Assembly (NCBI GenBank): GCA_021151835.1 | Contig: JAGKWO010000001.1 | Coordinates: 248,001 to 312,000, forward strand | Origin: Gammaproteobacteria bacterium | Lineage (GTDB): Bacteria; Pseudomonadota; Gammaproteobacteria; Pseudomonadales; Cellvibrionaceae | DNA: 64,000 nucleotides | Direction of reading: 5' to 3' | Shown here: positions 44,236-53,402 of the stretch, piece by piece | How positions within the stretch are numbered: position 1 is the first letter of the stretch | Layout of the letters: every line of letters starts with the position of its first letter | Notes under the pieces: model-generated | Databases searched by the model: none | Seen by the model: only the letters and a program-made list of their open reading frames with translations | Told to the model about the DNA's origin: nothing | Translations under genes and position numbers: made by a program

Positions 44236-44709
44236 TTACCCAAGCGTAATAGCAGGTAACACCCCAATTTCCAGACGCTGTTTTTGTGCTGGTGCAATTA
44301 CTTCAGCGACGCCTTTGGCAATCAACTTTCCATCCTGGTTGTGAGCCTCGCACTCCAGCGTGACCAATTTGATTTTCTCTTTGATTTCACTGACCCTGAG
44401 CGTCACAGTCACAGTATCGCCCGGCTTCACCGGATGCTTGAAATTGAGGCTTTGGCTGCGATAAACCGAACCGGGTCCGGGCAATCGCATTGCTATAGCG
44501 GCGGATACCAGCGAGCCAGTCCACATGCCGTGGCCAATAGGTTCGCCAAACGGTGTTGTCGCTGCGTAATCTTTATCTAAATGCACGGGATTGACATCGC
44601 CTGAACAGGCGGCGAACAGAATCACATCGGTTGGCGTCAGGGTTTTACTGTAAGTTGCTGACTGGCCGACGCTGATTTCATTAATGGGATAATTTTCAAG
44701 CACGCTCAT
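44236..44709 (-). CDS. MaoC-like hot-dog dehydratase
   Basis: 157-residue hot-dog fold protein of the MaoC/(R)-specific enoyl-CoA hydratase type. The active-site segment is AACSGDVNPVHLDKDYA (about residues 35-51; Asp and His are the catalytic pair) followed by FGEPIGHGMWTGSLVSA. It would hydrate enoyl-CoA or act on a related thioester. The start at 44709 gives family length; the much longer upstream frame runs back into the chitinase gene and is discarded. Confidence 0.87.
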   Translation of the reverse strand: MSVLENYPINEISVGQSATYSKTLTPTDVILFAACSGDVNPVHLDKDYAATTPFGEPIGHGMWTGSLVSAAIAMRLPGPGSVYRSQSLNFKHPVKPGDTVTVTLRVSEIKEKIKLVTLECEAHNQDGKLIAKGVAEVIAPAQKQRLEIGVLPAITLG

Positions 44710-44762
44710 ACAAGGTTCCAATGATCCTGAAAAAAGACGCGCAGTGTAATCTATTGCAAGAG

Positions 44763-44800
44763 CTAAAAAAAATCCGGCAATCAGCGATTGCCGGATTTTT
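44763..44800. terminator. Terminator after the chitinase gene
   Basis: Stem AATCCGGCAATC/GATTGCCGGATT with an AGC loop, flanked by A- and T-runs, 20 bases beyond the chitinase stop on the minus strand. Confidence 0.92.
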
Positions 44801-44819
44801 GTCACGGAGTGAATCAACC

Positions 44820-46652
44820 TTAACGCATGGAATTGCCAATCACACGAATCAATTCCCCATCGGCAGTATCGCCGCTTAACTCCCAGAAGAAAGTTCCAGC
44901 CAAACCTTGTTGATGAACATAATCCATTTTCCCTACCAGGGTTTGTGGAGTGTCGTAACTCCACCAGTTGTTGCCACAGAAGGCATAGGCACTGCCGCCA
45001 ACGGTACCATTTGCAGGACATTTGGTTTTCAACACTTTGTAATCATCAATACCGGCTTCGTAAGTGCCTGCTGCAGCGCCAGTAGCAGAACCGCCAGGAG
45101 CCGCTTGCGTTACACCAGTCCAACCACGACCGTAGAAACCAACGCCCAACAGAATTTTGCTCGCGGGAATACCTTTGGATTTCAGCAACTGGATCGCATT
45201 GTCAGAGTTGTAACCGGCAATTGGGATACCAGCGTAATCATAAAGTGCTGAATGCGGAGCGGTTGGTCCGGTTTTATCCCAGGCACCGAAGAAGTCGTAG
45301 GTCATTGGCATATAGAAATCGAGATATGGCGCTGCACCGGCATAATCTGCGGCGTTAATTTTTGCAGTGCCGGCGCCAATTGCCGAAGTAATCAATGCAC
45401 TGCTGCCGAAGCGTGCACGCAATGCTTGTATCAGATTTTTATATCCGGAGAAGCCGCTGGTGGTATCGCATTTCAAACCACATTCGTTTGGATATTCCCA
45501 ATCGATATCAATACCGTCAAACACATCGGCCCAACGTGCATCTTCAACCAATGCATAGCAAGACTCTGCAAATGCAGCGGGATTTTGTGCCGCTTGCGGG
45601 AAACCATCAGACCAGGTCCAGCCACCGAATGACCAAATCACTTTTAAATTCGGATTCAGTTTTTTCAATTTGCGTAATTGGTTGAAGTTACCGCGCAGTG
45701 GCTGGTCCCATGCATCGGCAACGCCATCCACACTGCCGGCAGCGTCATAGGCTTTATCGTAAGCCGCATAGGAGTCACCAATCGTACATTTACCGTTTTG
45801 CACGTTACCGAATGAATAAAGGATGTGAGTTAATTGCGCGGCAGAACCACTGGTCGCAATATTTTTCACATGGTAGTTACGGCCATAAATACCCCACTCG
45901 GCAAAATAACCGACCACTTTTTTACCGCCTACAGTGGCAACAGAACTTGAACTGCTGGATACAACCGCGCTGGATTTTGAACTGGCAACAGAGCTAGCTA
46001 TTGAGCTACTCACTACCGAGCTGCTAACTGCACTGCTACTAACAGAAGTTGCCACTGAACTGGCTACAGAACTTTTTGACGAGCTGCTGGAACTAACAGC
46101 GATTGAACTGGCAACAGAAGATGCTGATGAAGCCGCGCCGCAATTGCCTTTGTTTGCCCACACATCGTATGCGCCGGAATTATTAAGCGGGTCTTGCCCC
46201 TGGGTCCACCATTTTGCCTGGTACAGTGCGCCACTGCGGCTAACTTGCGCATTACCCGAATAAGCCGCTGCTGCACTCCACTCGGCAACACCATTACAAC
46301 CGGTCGTGGACGTTACCACGGATGAAACGGCACTGCTTGCAACTGAGCTTTTCACCGAGCTCGCTACCGATGTCACGCTGGAAGCAGCAGATGAGGTTGT
46401 TGTACCCGAACATGCCCCCAAACTCGACCAGGCATTGCTCCACGCCCAACCTACACCGGGTTCATAAGGTCCGCCGACCGAGCACCAACCGCCAACGGTA
46501 CAAGAATAAGCATTGCCACCGTTTTGTACGATGGCACCATTAGCATAAGTACCTTGTTGATAATTCGGTACGCCACTGCAATTGTAGGCTTGTGCTTCGG
46601 CAGTCATTAAACCGGCTGCCGATAACAACATAATTAATTTAAGCGATTTCAT
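44820..46652 (-). CDS. Secreted GH18 chitinase with two chitin-binding modules
   Basis: 610-residue secreted endochitinase, predicted. A signal peptide ends near residue 22 (AQA-YN). Two CBM5/12-type modules lie at about residues 24-80 (YQQGTYANGAIVQNGG, WSNAWSSLGAC) and 118-172 (WSAAAAYSGNAQVSRSG, YQAKWWTQGQDP), separated and followed by Ser/Val/Ala-rich linkers typical of Cellvibrio enzymes. The GH18 barrel (about 240-605) begins KKVVGYFAEWGIYGRNY and carries the catalytic motif FDGIDIDWEYP (Glu about residue 387). GAGGA lies 7 bases before the ATG. It degrades chitin, consistent with the fungal-wall enzymes at 30-33 kb. Confidence 0.95.
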   Translation of the reverse strand: MKSLKLIMLLSAAGLMTAEAQAYNCSGVPNYQQGTYANGAIVQNGGNAYSCTVGGWCSVGGPYEPGVGWAWSNAWSSLGACSGTTTSSAASSVTSVASSVKSSVASSAVSSVVTSTTGCNGVAEWSAAAAYSGNAQVSRSGALYQAKWWTQGQDPLNNSGAYDVWANKGNCGAASSASSVASSIAVSSSSSSKSSVASSVATSVSSSAVSSSVVSSSIASSVASSKSSAVVSSSSSSVATVGGKKVVGYFAEWGIYGRNYHVKNIATSGSAAQLTHILYSFGNVQNGKCTIGDSYAAYDKAYDAAGSVDGVADAWDQPLRGNFNQLRKLKKLNPNLKVIWSFGGWTWSDGFPQAAQNPAAFAESCYALVEDARWADVFDGIDIDWEYPNECGLKCDTTSGFSGYKNLIQALRARFGSSALITSAIGAGTAKINAADYAGAAPYLDFYMPMTYDFFGAWDKTGPTAPHSALYDYAGIPIAGYNSDNAIQLLKSKGIPASKILLGVGFYGRGWTGVTQAAPGGSATGAAAGTYEAGIDDYKVLKTKCPANGTVGGSAYAFCGNNWWSYDTPQTLVGKMDYVHQQGLAGTFFWELSGDTADGELIRVIGNSMR

Positions 46653-46684
46653 TGGTTTTTCCTCGGAATCATTTTTGTTTTTAT

Positions 46685-46747
46685 TGCATCGCCTGATGCA
46701 CGAATCTATTACAAAAAATCTGTTGTAATAAATTTATGCAGCTGCAT
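46685..46747. promoter_or_regulatory. Cluster of three inverted repeats before the chitinase
   Basis: TGCATC/GATGCA (46685-46690 with 46695-46700), ATTACAA/TTGTAAT (46708-46714 with 46723-46729), and the perfect palindrome ATGCAGCTGCAT (46736-46747). All lie 33-95 bases upstream of the chitinase start, where operators are expected. Confidence 0.45.
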
Positions 46748-47223
46748 GCAATCTCCCAGTCTCACAAACGATGCTCGCGCGCAAATAGATGTAGTAAATA
46801 ACCCGCACCCTTTGTGGCAGCATTCGGCAAGCCCGTTTCTCACCTTTTCCATTTGTTATTTTTTTGTCCGCGAGTACCTGGTTTCCGTTTTATTACCATC
46901 CGGAACAGCATGGCAATCCGGTTTTTAACTCACTATTTTCCCAAGTTCTTTTTCATGTTTTGCGCGGGAATTTCCATGGCACACAAATTCCAGGCAAAGC
47001 GAGGCCCTGGGTAATTACCCGATTGTTGAAAAAGAAATTTGGAATAAAACGTACCGCTAACCCTATGAAGACAGGGTTAAAAACTACGTCCTGGAAGATG
47101 TGAATGAAAGAACAAAAGGCCCGCAGGGAAATTTGTTTTTCACCGTCGGTCCTTGGTTGAACGGAGTGTTGTTATTGTTAAATAGTGTAAAACCAGAAAA
47201 CGATTCAAACATACACCCTCACC

Positions 47224-47235
47224 GACAACGTTGTC
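47224..47235. promoter_or_regulatory. LacI/NagR-like palindrome
   Basis: GACAACGTTGTC, a perfect 12-bp palindrome with the central CG of LacI-family operators. It agrees with TGACARCGYTGTCA, the NagR box as I recall it for chitin/GlcNAc regulons, at 13 of 14 positions. It is 572 bases from the chitinase start, so the link is uncertain. Confidence 0.45.
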
Positions 47236-47394
47236 AACGATTTGTCAGAATAATGTTTAAGGCGTCACAATTGGATTCAGAGGGGGATTAATTGACGATA
47301 GAGCGATGGACTGCTGTTTATAAATTTAAACCTTAAAACCAACCAAAACCGGGCGGAATTTCATTTCAAACTTATAAGCAGCGTATAAAAACCA

Positions 47395-48198
47395 TTACCG
47401 GCGGGATTTTTTAATCAGGTCATACGCAGCCTGGATTTCTTGCGAACGTTCGGTGGCCGCTTTAATCATATCCTCCGGCATCCCTTGGCCGATGAGTTTA
47501 TCGGGATGGTACTCACTCATCAGTTTGCGATACGCCTTTTTCAAATCGCTATCGGAGATATCCTTCTCAACCCCAAGGGCCTCATATGCCAGGCTGAGTT
47601 CATCGGCACGCGGTTGTTGATAACCGCCCTGCTGGTAGCCGCCCTGGTGTTCACGATTAAATGCATTCTGTGCATTCAGCATTCGCAGTAATTGTTCAAA
47701 GGCAAAGCGTGAGAAACCAAGATAATCTGCAACCTGGCGCAATACCTGCGCCTCTTGCTCATCCAGAATCCCGTCGGCCATCGACAGGTTTACCAGATTC
47801 ACCAGGAGCATATTATTTAAATTACCGCTCGCCCCGCAGATACGCTTGTACTCTGCAAGCGCAGAATCCAGATTGAACTCCGCCGAGGCGCCAACCTTGA
47901 ATAACCGGATCGCTTCGCGACGATGGTCTGCGCTTAGTCCCATTTTGCTCATCAACGATTCGGTAAGCTGGATTTCCGTTTCACTGACACGACCATCGGC
48001 CTTGGCTAAATGACCCGATACGGTAAATACGGTGGTAAAGAAGTTTTCCTGTATTGCATGTAGTTGCTCAGGCGGGATTTTGAGCCTTGCACGGCGCGGT
48101 TTATCGATAAAATAATGCCCCAATATCGCGCCAATAATTGCTGTAAAAGGATTCAGTAGCGCGAGGCCAATAAAAAAACCAATAATTTTTCCAATCAT
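47395..48198 (-). CDS. djlA: Membrane-anchored DnaJ co-chaperone DjlA
   Basis: 267 residues. An N-terminal hydrophobic anchor (about 5-32, IGFFIGLALLNPFTAIIGAI) is followed by a TerB-like helical domain (about 50-170, HLAKADGRVSETEI) and a Gly/Gln-rich linker. The C-terminal J domain (about 198-265) contains the HPD motif in MSEYHPDKL. DjlA stimulates DnaK at the inner membrane and affects capsule/envelope signalling in E. coli. ATG at 48198 is 23 bases after the selO stop. Confidence 0.92.
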   Translation of the reverse strand: MIGKIIGFFIGLALLNPFTAIIGAILGHYFIDKPRRARLKIPPEQLHAIQENFFTTVFTVSGHLAKADGRVSETEIQLTESLMSKMGLSADHRREAIRLFKVGASAEFNLDSALAEYKRICGASGNLNNMLLVNLVNLSMADGILDEQEAQVLRQVADYLGFSRFAFEQLLRMLNAQNAFNREHQGGYQQGGYQQPRADELSLAYEALGVEKDISDSDLKKAYRKLMSEYHPDKLIGQGMPEDMIKAATERSQEIQAAYDLIKKSRR

Positions 48199-48221
48199 AA
48201 TGTTCTACTGCAAAGAAATAA

Positions 48222-49841
48222 TCAGGAACTACAAGATAACATGGAGCAACCAGCCTTATGCCGCGCCCAATCAGGACGTTTGGCAAAATAATCCTGATAC
48301 TCCGGTTGCTCGTCATAGGGGTTGCGCAAAATATGCAGGAGTTTTTCTACTTCGGAATAATCGCCCGCCGTCGCTTTATCAATCGCCTGCTGCGCCAGGT
48401 AGTTGCGCAATACATATTTCGGGTTCACTGCATTCATGCGCGCCGTTTTTTGCTCGTGGGTATTGCCGGTCAATACATAATCCTGTTGCAAGCGTTGCGC
48501 ATACTGGCGTATCCAGCCAGCAAATTGTGCTTCAGTATTTTCATCCGCTGAGGAATAAAAACTCTCACGCACAATATCAACACATTGGTTGTCTGCATAA
48601 TGAGGAATATCATCAGCATTGAGCTGTGCAAGCTTACGATAAAAAATGGTCATATCGGTTTCAATTAACTGGAAACATTGCAATAAATTTTCATTCAGTG
48701 CTTGATCCCGGGCCGGATCAAACTGGCTTAAGCCCAGTTTCGCGGCCGCATCGCGCTGCGCACAACGCTCGTATTCCACCCGATAATTTTCCAGCGCTGC
48801 TTGTAATGGTTCTACGTCATCAATCAACGGATAAATCGCATTGGCCAGTTGTGCAAGATTCCATAATGCCACGCGCGGCTGGTTACCATAACGATAGCGC
48901 CGCCCCTGGGCATCGGTAGTATTGGGAGTCCAATCCTGGTCGTATCCCTCCAGCCAACCGTATGGACCGTAATCGATAGTTAAACCAAGTATCGACATAT
49001 TGTCCGTGTTCATCACACCGTGCACAAAACCCACACGCATCCAGTGAGCCATTAATTGTGCGGTGCGCATGCCAATTTCATTAAACCAACGCAGATAATC
49101 GGCCCTGGTAAATTCAGCCGGCGAAGCGGGAAATAAATCCGGAAAATCTGTGCGCAAGGTAAAATTGGTAAATTGTTTTAACAATGCAATATCATTACGT
49201 GCAGAAAAAATTTCGAAATTACCAAAGCGGGTAAATGTAGGCGCAACACGGCAAACAATTGCACCGGGCTCCAGTTGCGGATTGCCATCGTAAAACATAT
49301 CACGCCTGACCAATTCGCCACTGCTCACCAGACTTAATGCCCGTGTGGTAGGAACACCTAAATGATACATGGCTTCGCTGCATAAAAATTCGCGCACCGA
49401 TGAACGCAACACAGCAAGCCCATCCGCCGTGCGCGAATAAGGGGTTGGCCCGGCGCCTTTAAGTTGCAAAGTCCAGTGTTCACCGCGCCGGTTTTTTACT
49501 TCGCCCAGATTAATTGCACGGCCATCACCCAACTGCCCGGCCCAATTTCCAAATTGATGGCCACCATAAACACAGGCATGCGGCTCCATTCCTGCCAGCA
49601 GTGTATTGCCACCAAAAACTTGTGCGAATTGCGGGTCCGTAAAAATGGTGGGGGGTAAATCAATTAATGCAGCCACTTCGCTAGCGCCGGCAATTAATTG
49701 CGGGTTTGCTACGGGTGTCGGTGTTACTCGTGAATACACAGCATTCGCCACCTGGCGGCGATAATTATCCGGCTCGGGATCAGCCGGCAGTTCACGCACC
49801 AGCCGATTGTCAAACACGAGTTCCTGCAAAGGGGAAGTCAT
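48222..49841 (-). CDS. selO: Protein adenylyltransferase SelO (YdiU)
   Basis: 539-residue pseudokinase-fold enzyme that transfers AMP to proteins, linked to oxidative-stress response. Conserved blocks: YGGHQFGNWAGQLGDGRAIN, LQLKGAGPTPYSR, REFLCSEAMYHLGVPTTRAL, and MNTDNMSILGLTIDYGP (metal-binding Asn/Asp). The C-terminus is CSMLSCSS; the selenocysteine of eukaryotic SelO is a Cys here, as in most bacteria. The start overlaps the gloA stop as TAATG, implying coupled translation. Confidence 0.95.
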   Translation of the reverse strand: MTSPLQELVFDNRLVRELPADPEPDNYRRQVANAVYSRVTPTPVANPQLIAGASEVAALIDLPPTIFTDPQFAQVFGGNTLLAGMEPHACVYGGHQFGNWAGQLGDGRAINLGEVKNRRGEHWTLQLKGAGPTPYSRTADGLAVLRSSVREFLCSEAMYHLGVPTTRALSLVSSGELVRRDMFYDGNPQLEPGAIVCRVAPTFTRFGNFEIFSARNDIALLKQFTNFTLRTDFPDLFPASPAEFTRADYLRWFNEIGMRTAQLMAHWMRVGFVHGVMNTDNMSILGLTIDYGPYGWLEGYDQDWTPNTTDAQGRRYRYGNQPRVALWNLAQLANAIYPLIDDVEPLQAALENYRVEYERCAQRDAAAKLGLSQFDPARDQALNENLLQCFQLIETDMTIFYRKLAQLNADDIPHYADNQCVDIVRESFYSSADENTEAQFAGWIRQYAQRLQQDYVLTGNTHEQKTARMNAVNPKYVLRNYLAQQAIDKATAGDYSEVEKLLHILRNPYDEQPEYQDYFAKRPDWARHKAGCSMLSCSS

Positions 49842-50224
49842 TAGTTGATACCTAACAATTCGATCTTATAACCATCAGGATCTTCCACAAAAGCAAGGAT
49901 AGTTGTGCCATGCATCATTGGCCCCGGCTCGCGCGTAATTTTTCCCCCGGCAGCGCGAATTTTTTCGCAAGTCGCATACACATCATCACAACCCAATGCG
50001 ATATGACCGTAGCCTTTACCCAAATCATAGGACTCCACACCATAATTGTAGGTAAGTTCAATTACTGTATTGGTTGCTTCATCGCCGTAGCCAATAAATG
50101 CCAATGTAAATTTTCCTTCGGGGTAATCATGCTGCCGCAACAATTTCATACCCAGCACCCCGGTGTAAAAATTGATGGATTTTTGCAGGTTACCGACCCG
50201 CAACATCGTATGAAGGATTCGCAT
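49841..50224 (-). CDS. gloA: Lactoylglutathione lyase (glyoxalase I)
   Basis: 127-residue metal-dependent enzyme converting the methylglyoxal-glutathione hemithioacetal to S-lactoylglutathione. It begins MRILHTMLRVGNLQKSINFY, includes VIELTYNYG (metal Glu) and GYGHIALGCDD (metal His), and ends FVEDPDGYKIELLG (metal Glu). This start gives the usual length; the longer in-frame start would add 39 non-family residues. It is the first gene of a pair with selO, both protective against reactive species. Confidence 0.95.
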   Translation of the reverse strand: MRILHTMLRVGNLQKSINFYTGVLGMKLLRQHDYPEGKFTLAFIGYGDEATNTVIELTYNYGVESYDLGKGYGHIALGCDDVYATCEKIRAAGGKITREPGPMMHGTTILAFVEDPDGYKIELLGIN

Positions 50225-50423
50225 AGTGACCCTGTGTGTAAAGTAAATTGAATGGTGATCCAGTAAATGGGATCCGGCAAAAATACCAACGCATTTTACA
50301 ATACGCCAGTCTTGGGAGGGTTGAAATTTAGTAAATGACAAGCACCTTTACCTGGCGCCGCCAACACTTTCCAATGCTGGCAATTCCGCTCGTATAACCC
50401 GCGCGGCCAGGTAAATGTTGTAA

Positions 50424-52142
50424 TCAGAATTTCTGCTGTGCACCAATGGTGAGTTGATATTTATCGACACTGTCCTTGGCAGCCAGTGGCGTAGCTATAT
50501 CAACATGCACCACATTACCAATACGCACTTTACTGGAGCTTAAACGCAAACCGAAGCCCACGTTACTCAGCGTCGGGCTATATCCATACTGCTCCAGCCC
50601 CCAGGCCTTACCCACATCAAAAAACGCCACTGCCCCCAAACGCAATATATTAAATATGTGGATATCGGAAAAATAACGGCGCTCTATGGTGAATACATAA
50701 CTTTTTTCACCGCGCTGGAAATCCGTTGGATAACCGCGTAAACCGGTCATATCGCCAACGGTCAACTCCTCATACTGGGCCAAGTCCTGCCCCATACTGT
50801 AGTTGAGGCCCAGATACCAACGGCGCTTGTCATCGTCAAAATAATTGTACGCAACGCTGCCCGTTATCACCGCACTATTACTTCCGGAAAGGTGATTAAG
50901 ATGGCGACCGTCCAGGGTAACCGAGGTCTCCAGAACATGTCGCGCATCAAAATCGAGGATGTAGCTGTATTTACCAATGTAGCGATAGATATCATCCGGA
51001 TTATCAAAACTTTTGCCCGCGTAACCAAAACGGAAGACCAGGTTATGCCCCAGTGCCACGTCTTCCGGCCGCTGGATTTGATTGATGTTTTTAAAGACAC
51101 CGTAACGATTTTGCAAATACTGATATTCAATCCAGGGATAAACCAACTTGCGTGGCCCGGGAATTGGCATCAGGGTTTCATCCGTAGGATAAAAATTATC
51201 TTCTTCATTGGAAATCCCCACTACCCAACGCTGGGTGTGGGTTTCCTGCACATCCGTCGCTACACCAAAAAAAATCCGGTTCGACATACTCTGGTGGCGA
51301 AACTCATTAATTTCTTCATCCATGTGACGAATAGGTAATTCCTGGCTCACGTCCTGGGTATAAAACCCGGCGGACCAGGGTGTTTCGAGCGAATAAAAAG
51401 GATGCGAAATATCGACAATAACATCGCGGCCATCGCTGGTATCCGCAAAATATAATTTGGTTGCAATTTGCGAATTAAAAATATGCGGATTACTGAATTC
51501 ATACGACACCAGATTGCGCTGGGTATTTTCTTCGTAACCAATAGTGAGGTTAGTGCCGGTACCGAATACATTACCGTCGGAAATCGCGAGACCTGAATTG
51601 GTTCCTTCGGATTCTTTGCTTACCGAAAATTGCGGTTCCAGAGCCCAGGAATCCTGGGTAACGACCATCACATCCACCTGATCATCGCACACCGTAGCGG
51701 GCAAGATATACGCATTGGTCAAATAGGAACGCTTGCGCAGAATACGTTCACTCTCCTGGATTTTATGGATATCCAGCAAATCGTTTTCCTTGAATAATAA
51801 TTGCGCTTCGATGGTTCCGGGGCGAGTATTAACGTGCAGCTTATTTAAGAATAAATAGAGGGAATTGTTTTCGTCGGGATCATCTTTGTTGAAAACAGAA
51901 ATAGTGTTGTATTCGATGTGGCGAATTTTTTTCCCCGCCAATGAATCAAACGCTTTTGAATCTATGCGCGTATTTTTCAGGTTATCAATTTTTTCACGAT
52001 AACCACCATAGGGTTTACAACTGGGATCAGTTTCCTGCACCTCTTCCGCTTGCGCACCTAGAGTGAACATAAATAGAGTGAGTGCACCGCCAAACAGTGT
52101 GAATAATCCTTTTGGTAGCCCGGAATACGGGAGTTTAATCAT
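50424..52142 (-). CDS. Omp85/BamA-like outer-membrane protein
   Basis: 572 residues. A signal peptide ends near residue 32 (GAQA-EE). A single POTRA-like stretch lies at about residues 65-160 (IRHIEYNTISVF, ERILRKRSYLTNAYI), followed by a 16-strand-type surface-antigen (D15) barrel. The last barrel portion has the lid motif GDMTGLRGYP (the RGF/Y motif at about 479) and ends in the aromatic residue of QQKF. It could assist insertion or secretion of another protein, or be a TamA/TpsB relative. No partner gene is adjacent. The role is unknown. Confidence 0.8.
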   Translation of the reverse strand: MIKLPYSGLPKGLFTLFGGALTLFMFTLGAQAEEVQETDPSCKPYGGYREKIDNLKNTRIDSKAFDSLAGKKIRHIEYNTISVFNKDDPDENNSLYLFLNKLHVNTRPGTIEAQLLFKENDLLDIHKIQESERILRKRSYLTNAYILPATVCDDQVDVMVVTQDSWALEPQFSVSKESEGTNSGLAISDGNVFGTGTNLTIGYEENTQRNLVSYEFSNPHIFNSQIATKLYFADTSDGRDVIVDISHPFYSLETPWSAGFYTQDVSQELPIRHMDEEINEFRHQSMSNRIFFGVATDVQETHTQRWVVGISNEEDNFYPTDETLMPIPGPRKLVYPWIEYQYLQNRYGVFKNINQIQRPEDVALGHNLVFRFGYAGKSFDNPDDIYRYIGKYSYILDFDARHVLETSVTLDGRHLNHLSGSNSAVITGSVAYNYFDDDKRRWYLGLNYSMGQDLAQYEELTVGDMTGLRGYPTDFQRGEKSYVFTIERRYFSDIHIFNILRLGAVAFFDVGKAWGLEQYGYSPTLSNVGFGLRLSSSKVRIGNVVHVDIATPLAAKDSVDKYQLTIGAQQKF

Positions 52143-52298
52143 AAAACGCGTCTCAAATATTTACTCGAAAATTAGCGGACAATCTCTTCACACGACGTTG
52201 GACAGAATAAATTCAGTTGAGTTTCAAGTTTAGCAGGCGCGCAACTTACCACGCGCGCGCAAATTCGCATAGCGGTCAGTTGTTAAGAGTTTTTCCGA

Positions 52299-53189
52299 TT
52301 AATGTTGGTGATTTACTGAGCTGGATGTTGCACTGTGAGTGGTTTCAATTTGATCTGAAACTGTTTGCGAATGCGCCACATGCTCGTGGTGCATATGGGC
52401 ATGGTCCATTTGCGAATGGTCTGCGTTGCTGTGATCAACATTATTTATTTCGCCATGGTTACTGTGTTGATGTGCGGCATCATGCACTTCTGTATTGGAT
52501 GAACCATGATGGCTATGATCATGGCCTGTGTGCCCGCCCCCCCAGATTGTCCAACAACCAAACAGGATAATTGCTGCTGCCAATGGCCACCGAACCTGCG
52601 GCTTACGCAACCACTTACCCAATTGTTGTGCAACCAGGCCGGTCGCCAATACTGAAGGCAAAGTTCCTGCACCAAATGCCAACATAACCATACCGGCGTT
52701 GGCTGCCTGCCCTTGGGCCATTGCATAAGCCAATGCGGAATAAACCAGGCCGCAGGGTAACCAACCCCAGACCAACCCCAGCAAAACCGCTTTGGAAATT
52801 GAATCTACCGGCATTAATCGTTTTCCCAGTGGCTGGATATAAGCCCACAAGTAACGACCAGCGGTTTCAAGGTGCGTGAGGCCGCGCCACCAATCAGCCA
52901 GATAAAGCCCCATCGCTATCAGCAATAACCCGGCAACCCAACGCAACCAGGATGCAGCACCAAGCTGCGCCAATTGACTCGCCATAGCACCGGCCAACAA
53001 GCCAATCAACCCATAACTGGCAATACGCCCGATGTTATAGAAAAGCAGAATCCACCAGCGGCGCGCCCTGGCTTGCGCCGGGATAGCCATGCTTAACGCC
53101 CCCATAATGCCGCCGCACATGCCTACGCAATGGGCGCTGCTAAAGAGACCAAGCAGAAATGCAGCAATCAGGGGAGACCAATCAGACAT
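52299..53189 (-). CDS. TauE/SafE-like membrane protein with His-rich tail (cbb3 cluster)
   Basis: 296 residues. About six to seven hydrophobic helices (residues 5-225), starting with AAFLLGLFSSAHCVGMCGG, a conserved Cys motif of the group found beside ccoS genes. PCGLVYSALAYAMAQG is a second Cys-containing helix. The C-terminal about 75 residues hold over twenty His, with Asp, Asn and Ser (HDHSHHG, HQHSNHG, HMHHEHVAHS), a likely copper or other metal-binding tail. It starts two bases after the ccoS stop. A role in copper delivery to the oxidase is plausible but not shown. Confidence 0.8.
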   Translation of the reverse strand: MSDWSPLIAAFLLGLFSSAHCVGMCGGIMGALSMAIPAQARARRWWILLFYNIGRIASYGLIGLLAGAMASQLAQLGAASWLRWVAGLLLIAMGLYLADWWRGLTHLETAGRYLWAYIQPLGKRLMPVDSISKAVLLGLVWGWLPCGLVYSALAYAMAQGQAANAGMVMLAFGAGTLPSVLATGLVAQQLGKWLRKPQVRWPLAAAIILFGCWTIWGGGHTGHDHSHHGSSNTEVHDAAHQHSNHGEINNVDHSNADHSQMDHAHMHHEHVAHSQTVSDQIETTHSATSSSVNHQH

Positions 53190-53191
53190 AC

Positions 53192-53398
53192 TCAGGAATT
53201 CTTGGGGTCAGATTCCTGCGTGGAATCAGCAGCAGGAGGCACTTTGGATTTTTTGGATTTTTCGGCATCAAATAAAATGCGATGGGCTTCGGTATCAAGG
53301 TTGTCGTACTGGCCATTATTAATGGCCCAGAATAGAACCTTGATCGCTAAACCAATAAAAATCAGGGCACAGGGAACCAGAAAATAAAGGCTTTCCAC
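53192..53398 (-). CDS. ccoS: cbb3 oxidase maturation protein CcoS
   Basis: 68 residues: one N-terminal membrane helix (LYFLVPCALIFIGLAIKVLFW, about residues 4-24, written here as LYFLVPCALIFIG and LAIKVLFW) and the conserved AINNGQYDNLDTEAHRILFD block typical of CcoS/FixS. Needed for cofactor insertion into cbb3 oxidase. It starts four bases after ccoI. Confidence 0.93.
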   Translation of the reverse strand: MESLYFLVPCALIFIGLAIKVLFWAINNGQYDNLDTEAHRILFDAEKSKKSKVPPAADSTQESDPKNS

Positions 53399-53402
53399 AG
53401 GA

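Larger units (their letters stand above)
46653..47394. other. Long regulatory region upstream of the chitinase
   Basis: About 740 bases without a convincing gene; the plus-strand frames between 46746 and 47103 overlap each other, lack ribosome-binding sites and read like noise. Close to the chitinase start are three inverted repeats (46685-46747), and at 47224-47235 is a NagR-like palindrome. The right part adjoins the 3' end of djlA. Confidence 0.5.

Noticed and set aside
44710..45021. N-terminal extension of the MaoC-like protein
   Set aside because: The frame runs back through the terminator and into the chitinase gene; the internal ATG at 44709 gives the family length.
45940..46130. Repeat array in the chitinase gene as a CRISPR or satellite
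   Set aside because: It is the degenerate Ser/Val/Ala codon repetition of the interdomain linkers, with no fixed spacer or repeat unit.
46746..47103. Small plus-strand genes upstream of the chitinase
   Set aside because: The frames overlap one another, have no ribosome-binding sites and show no protein-like pattern.
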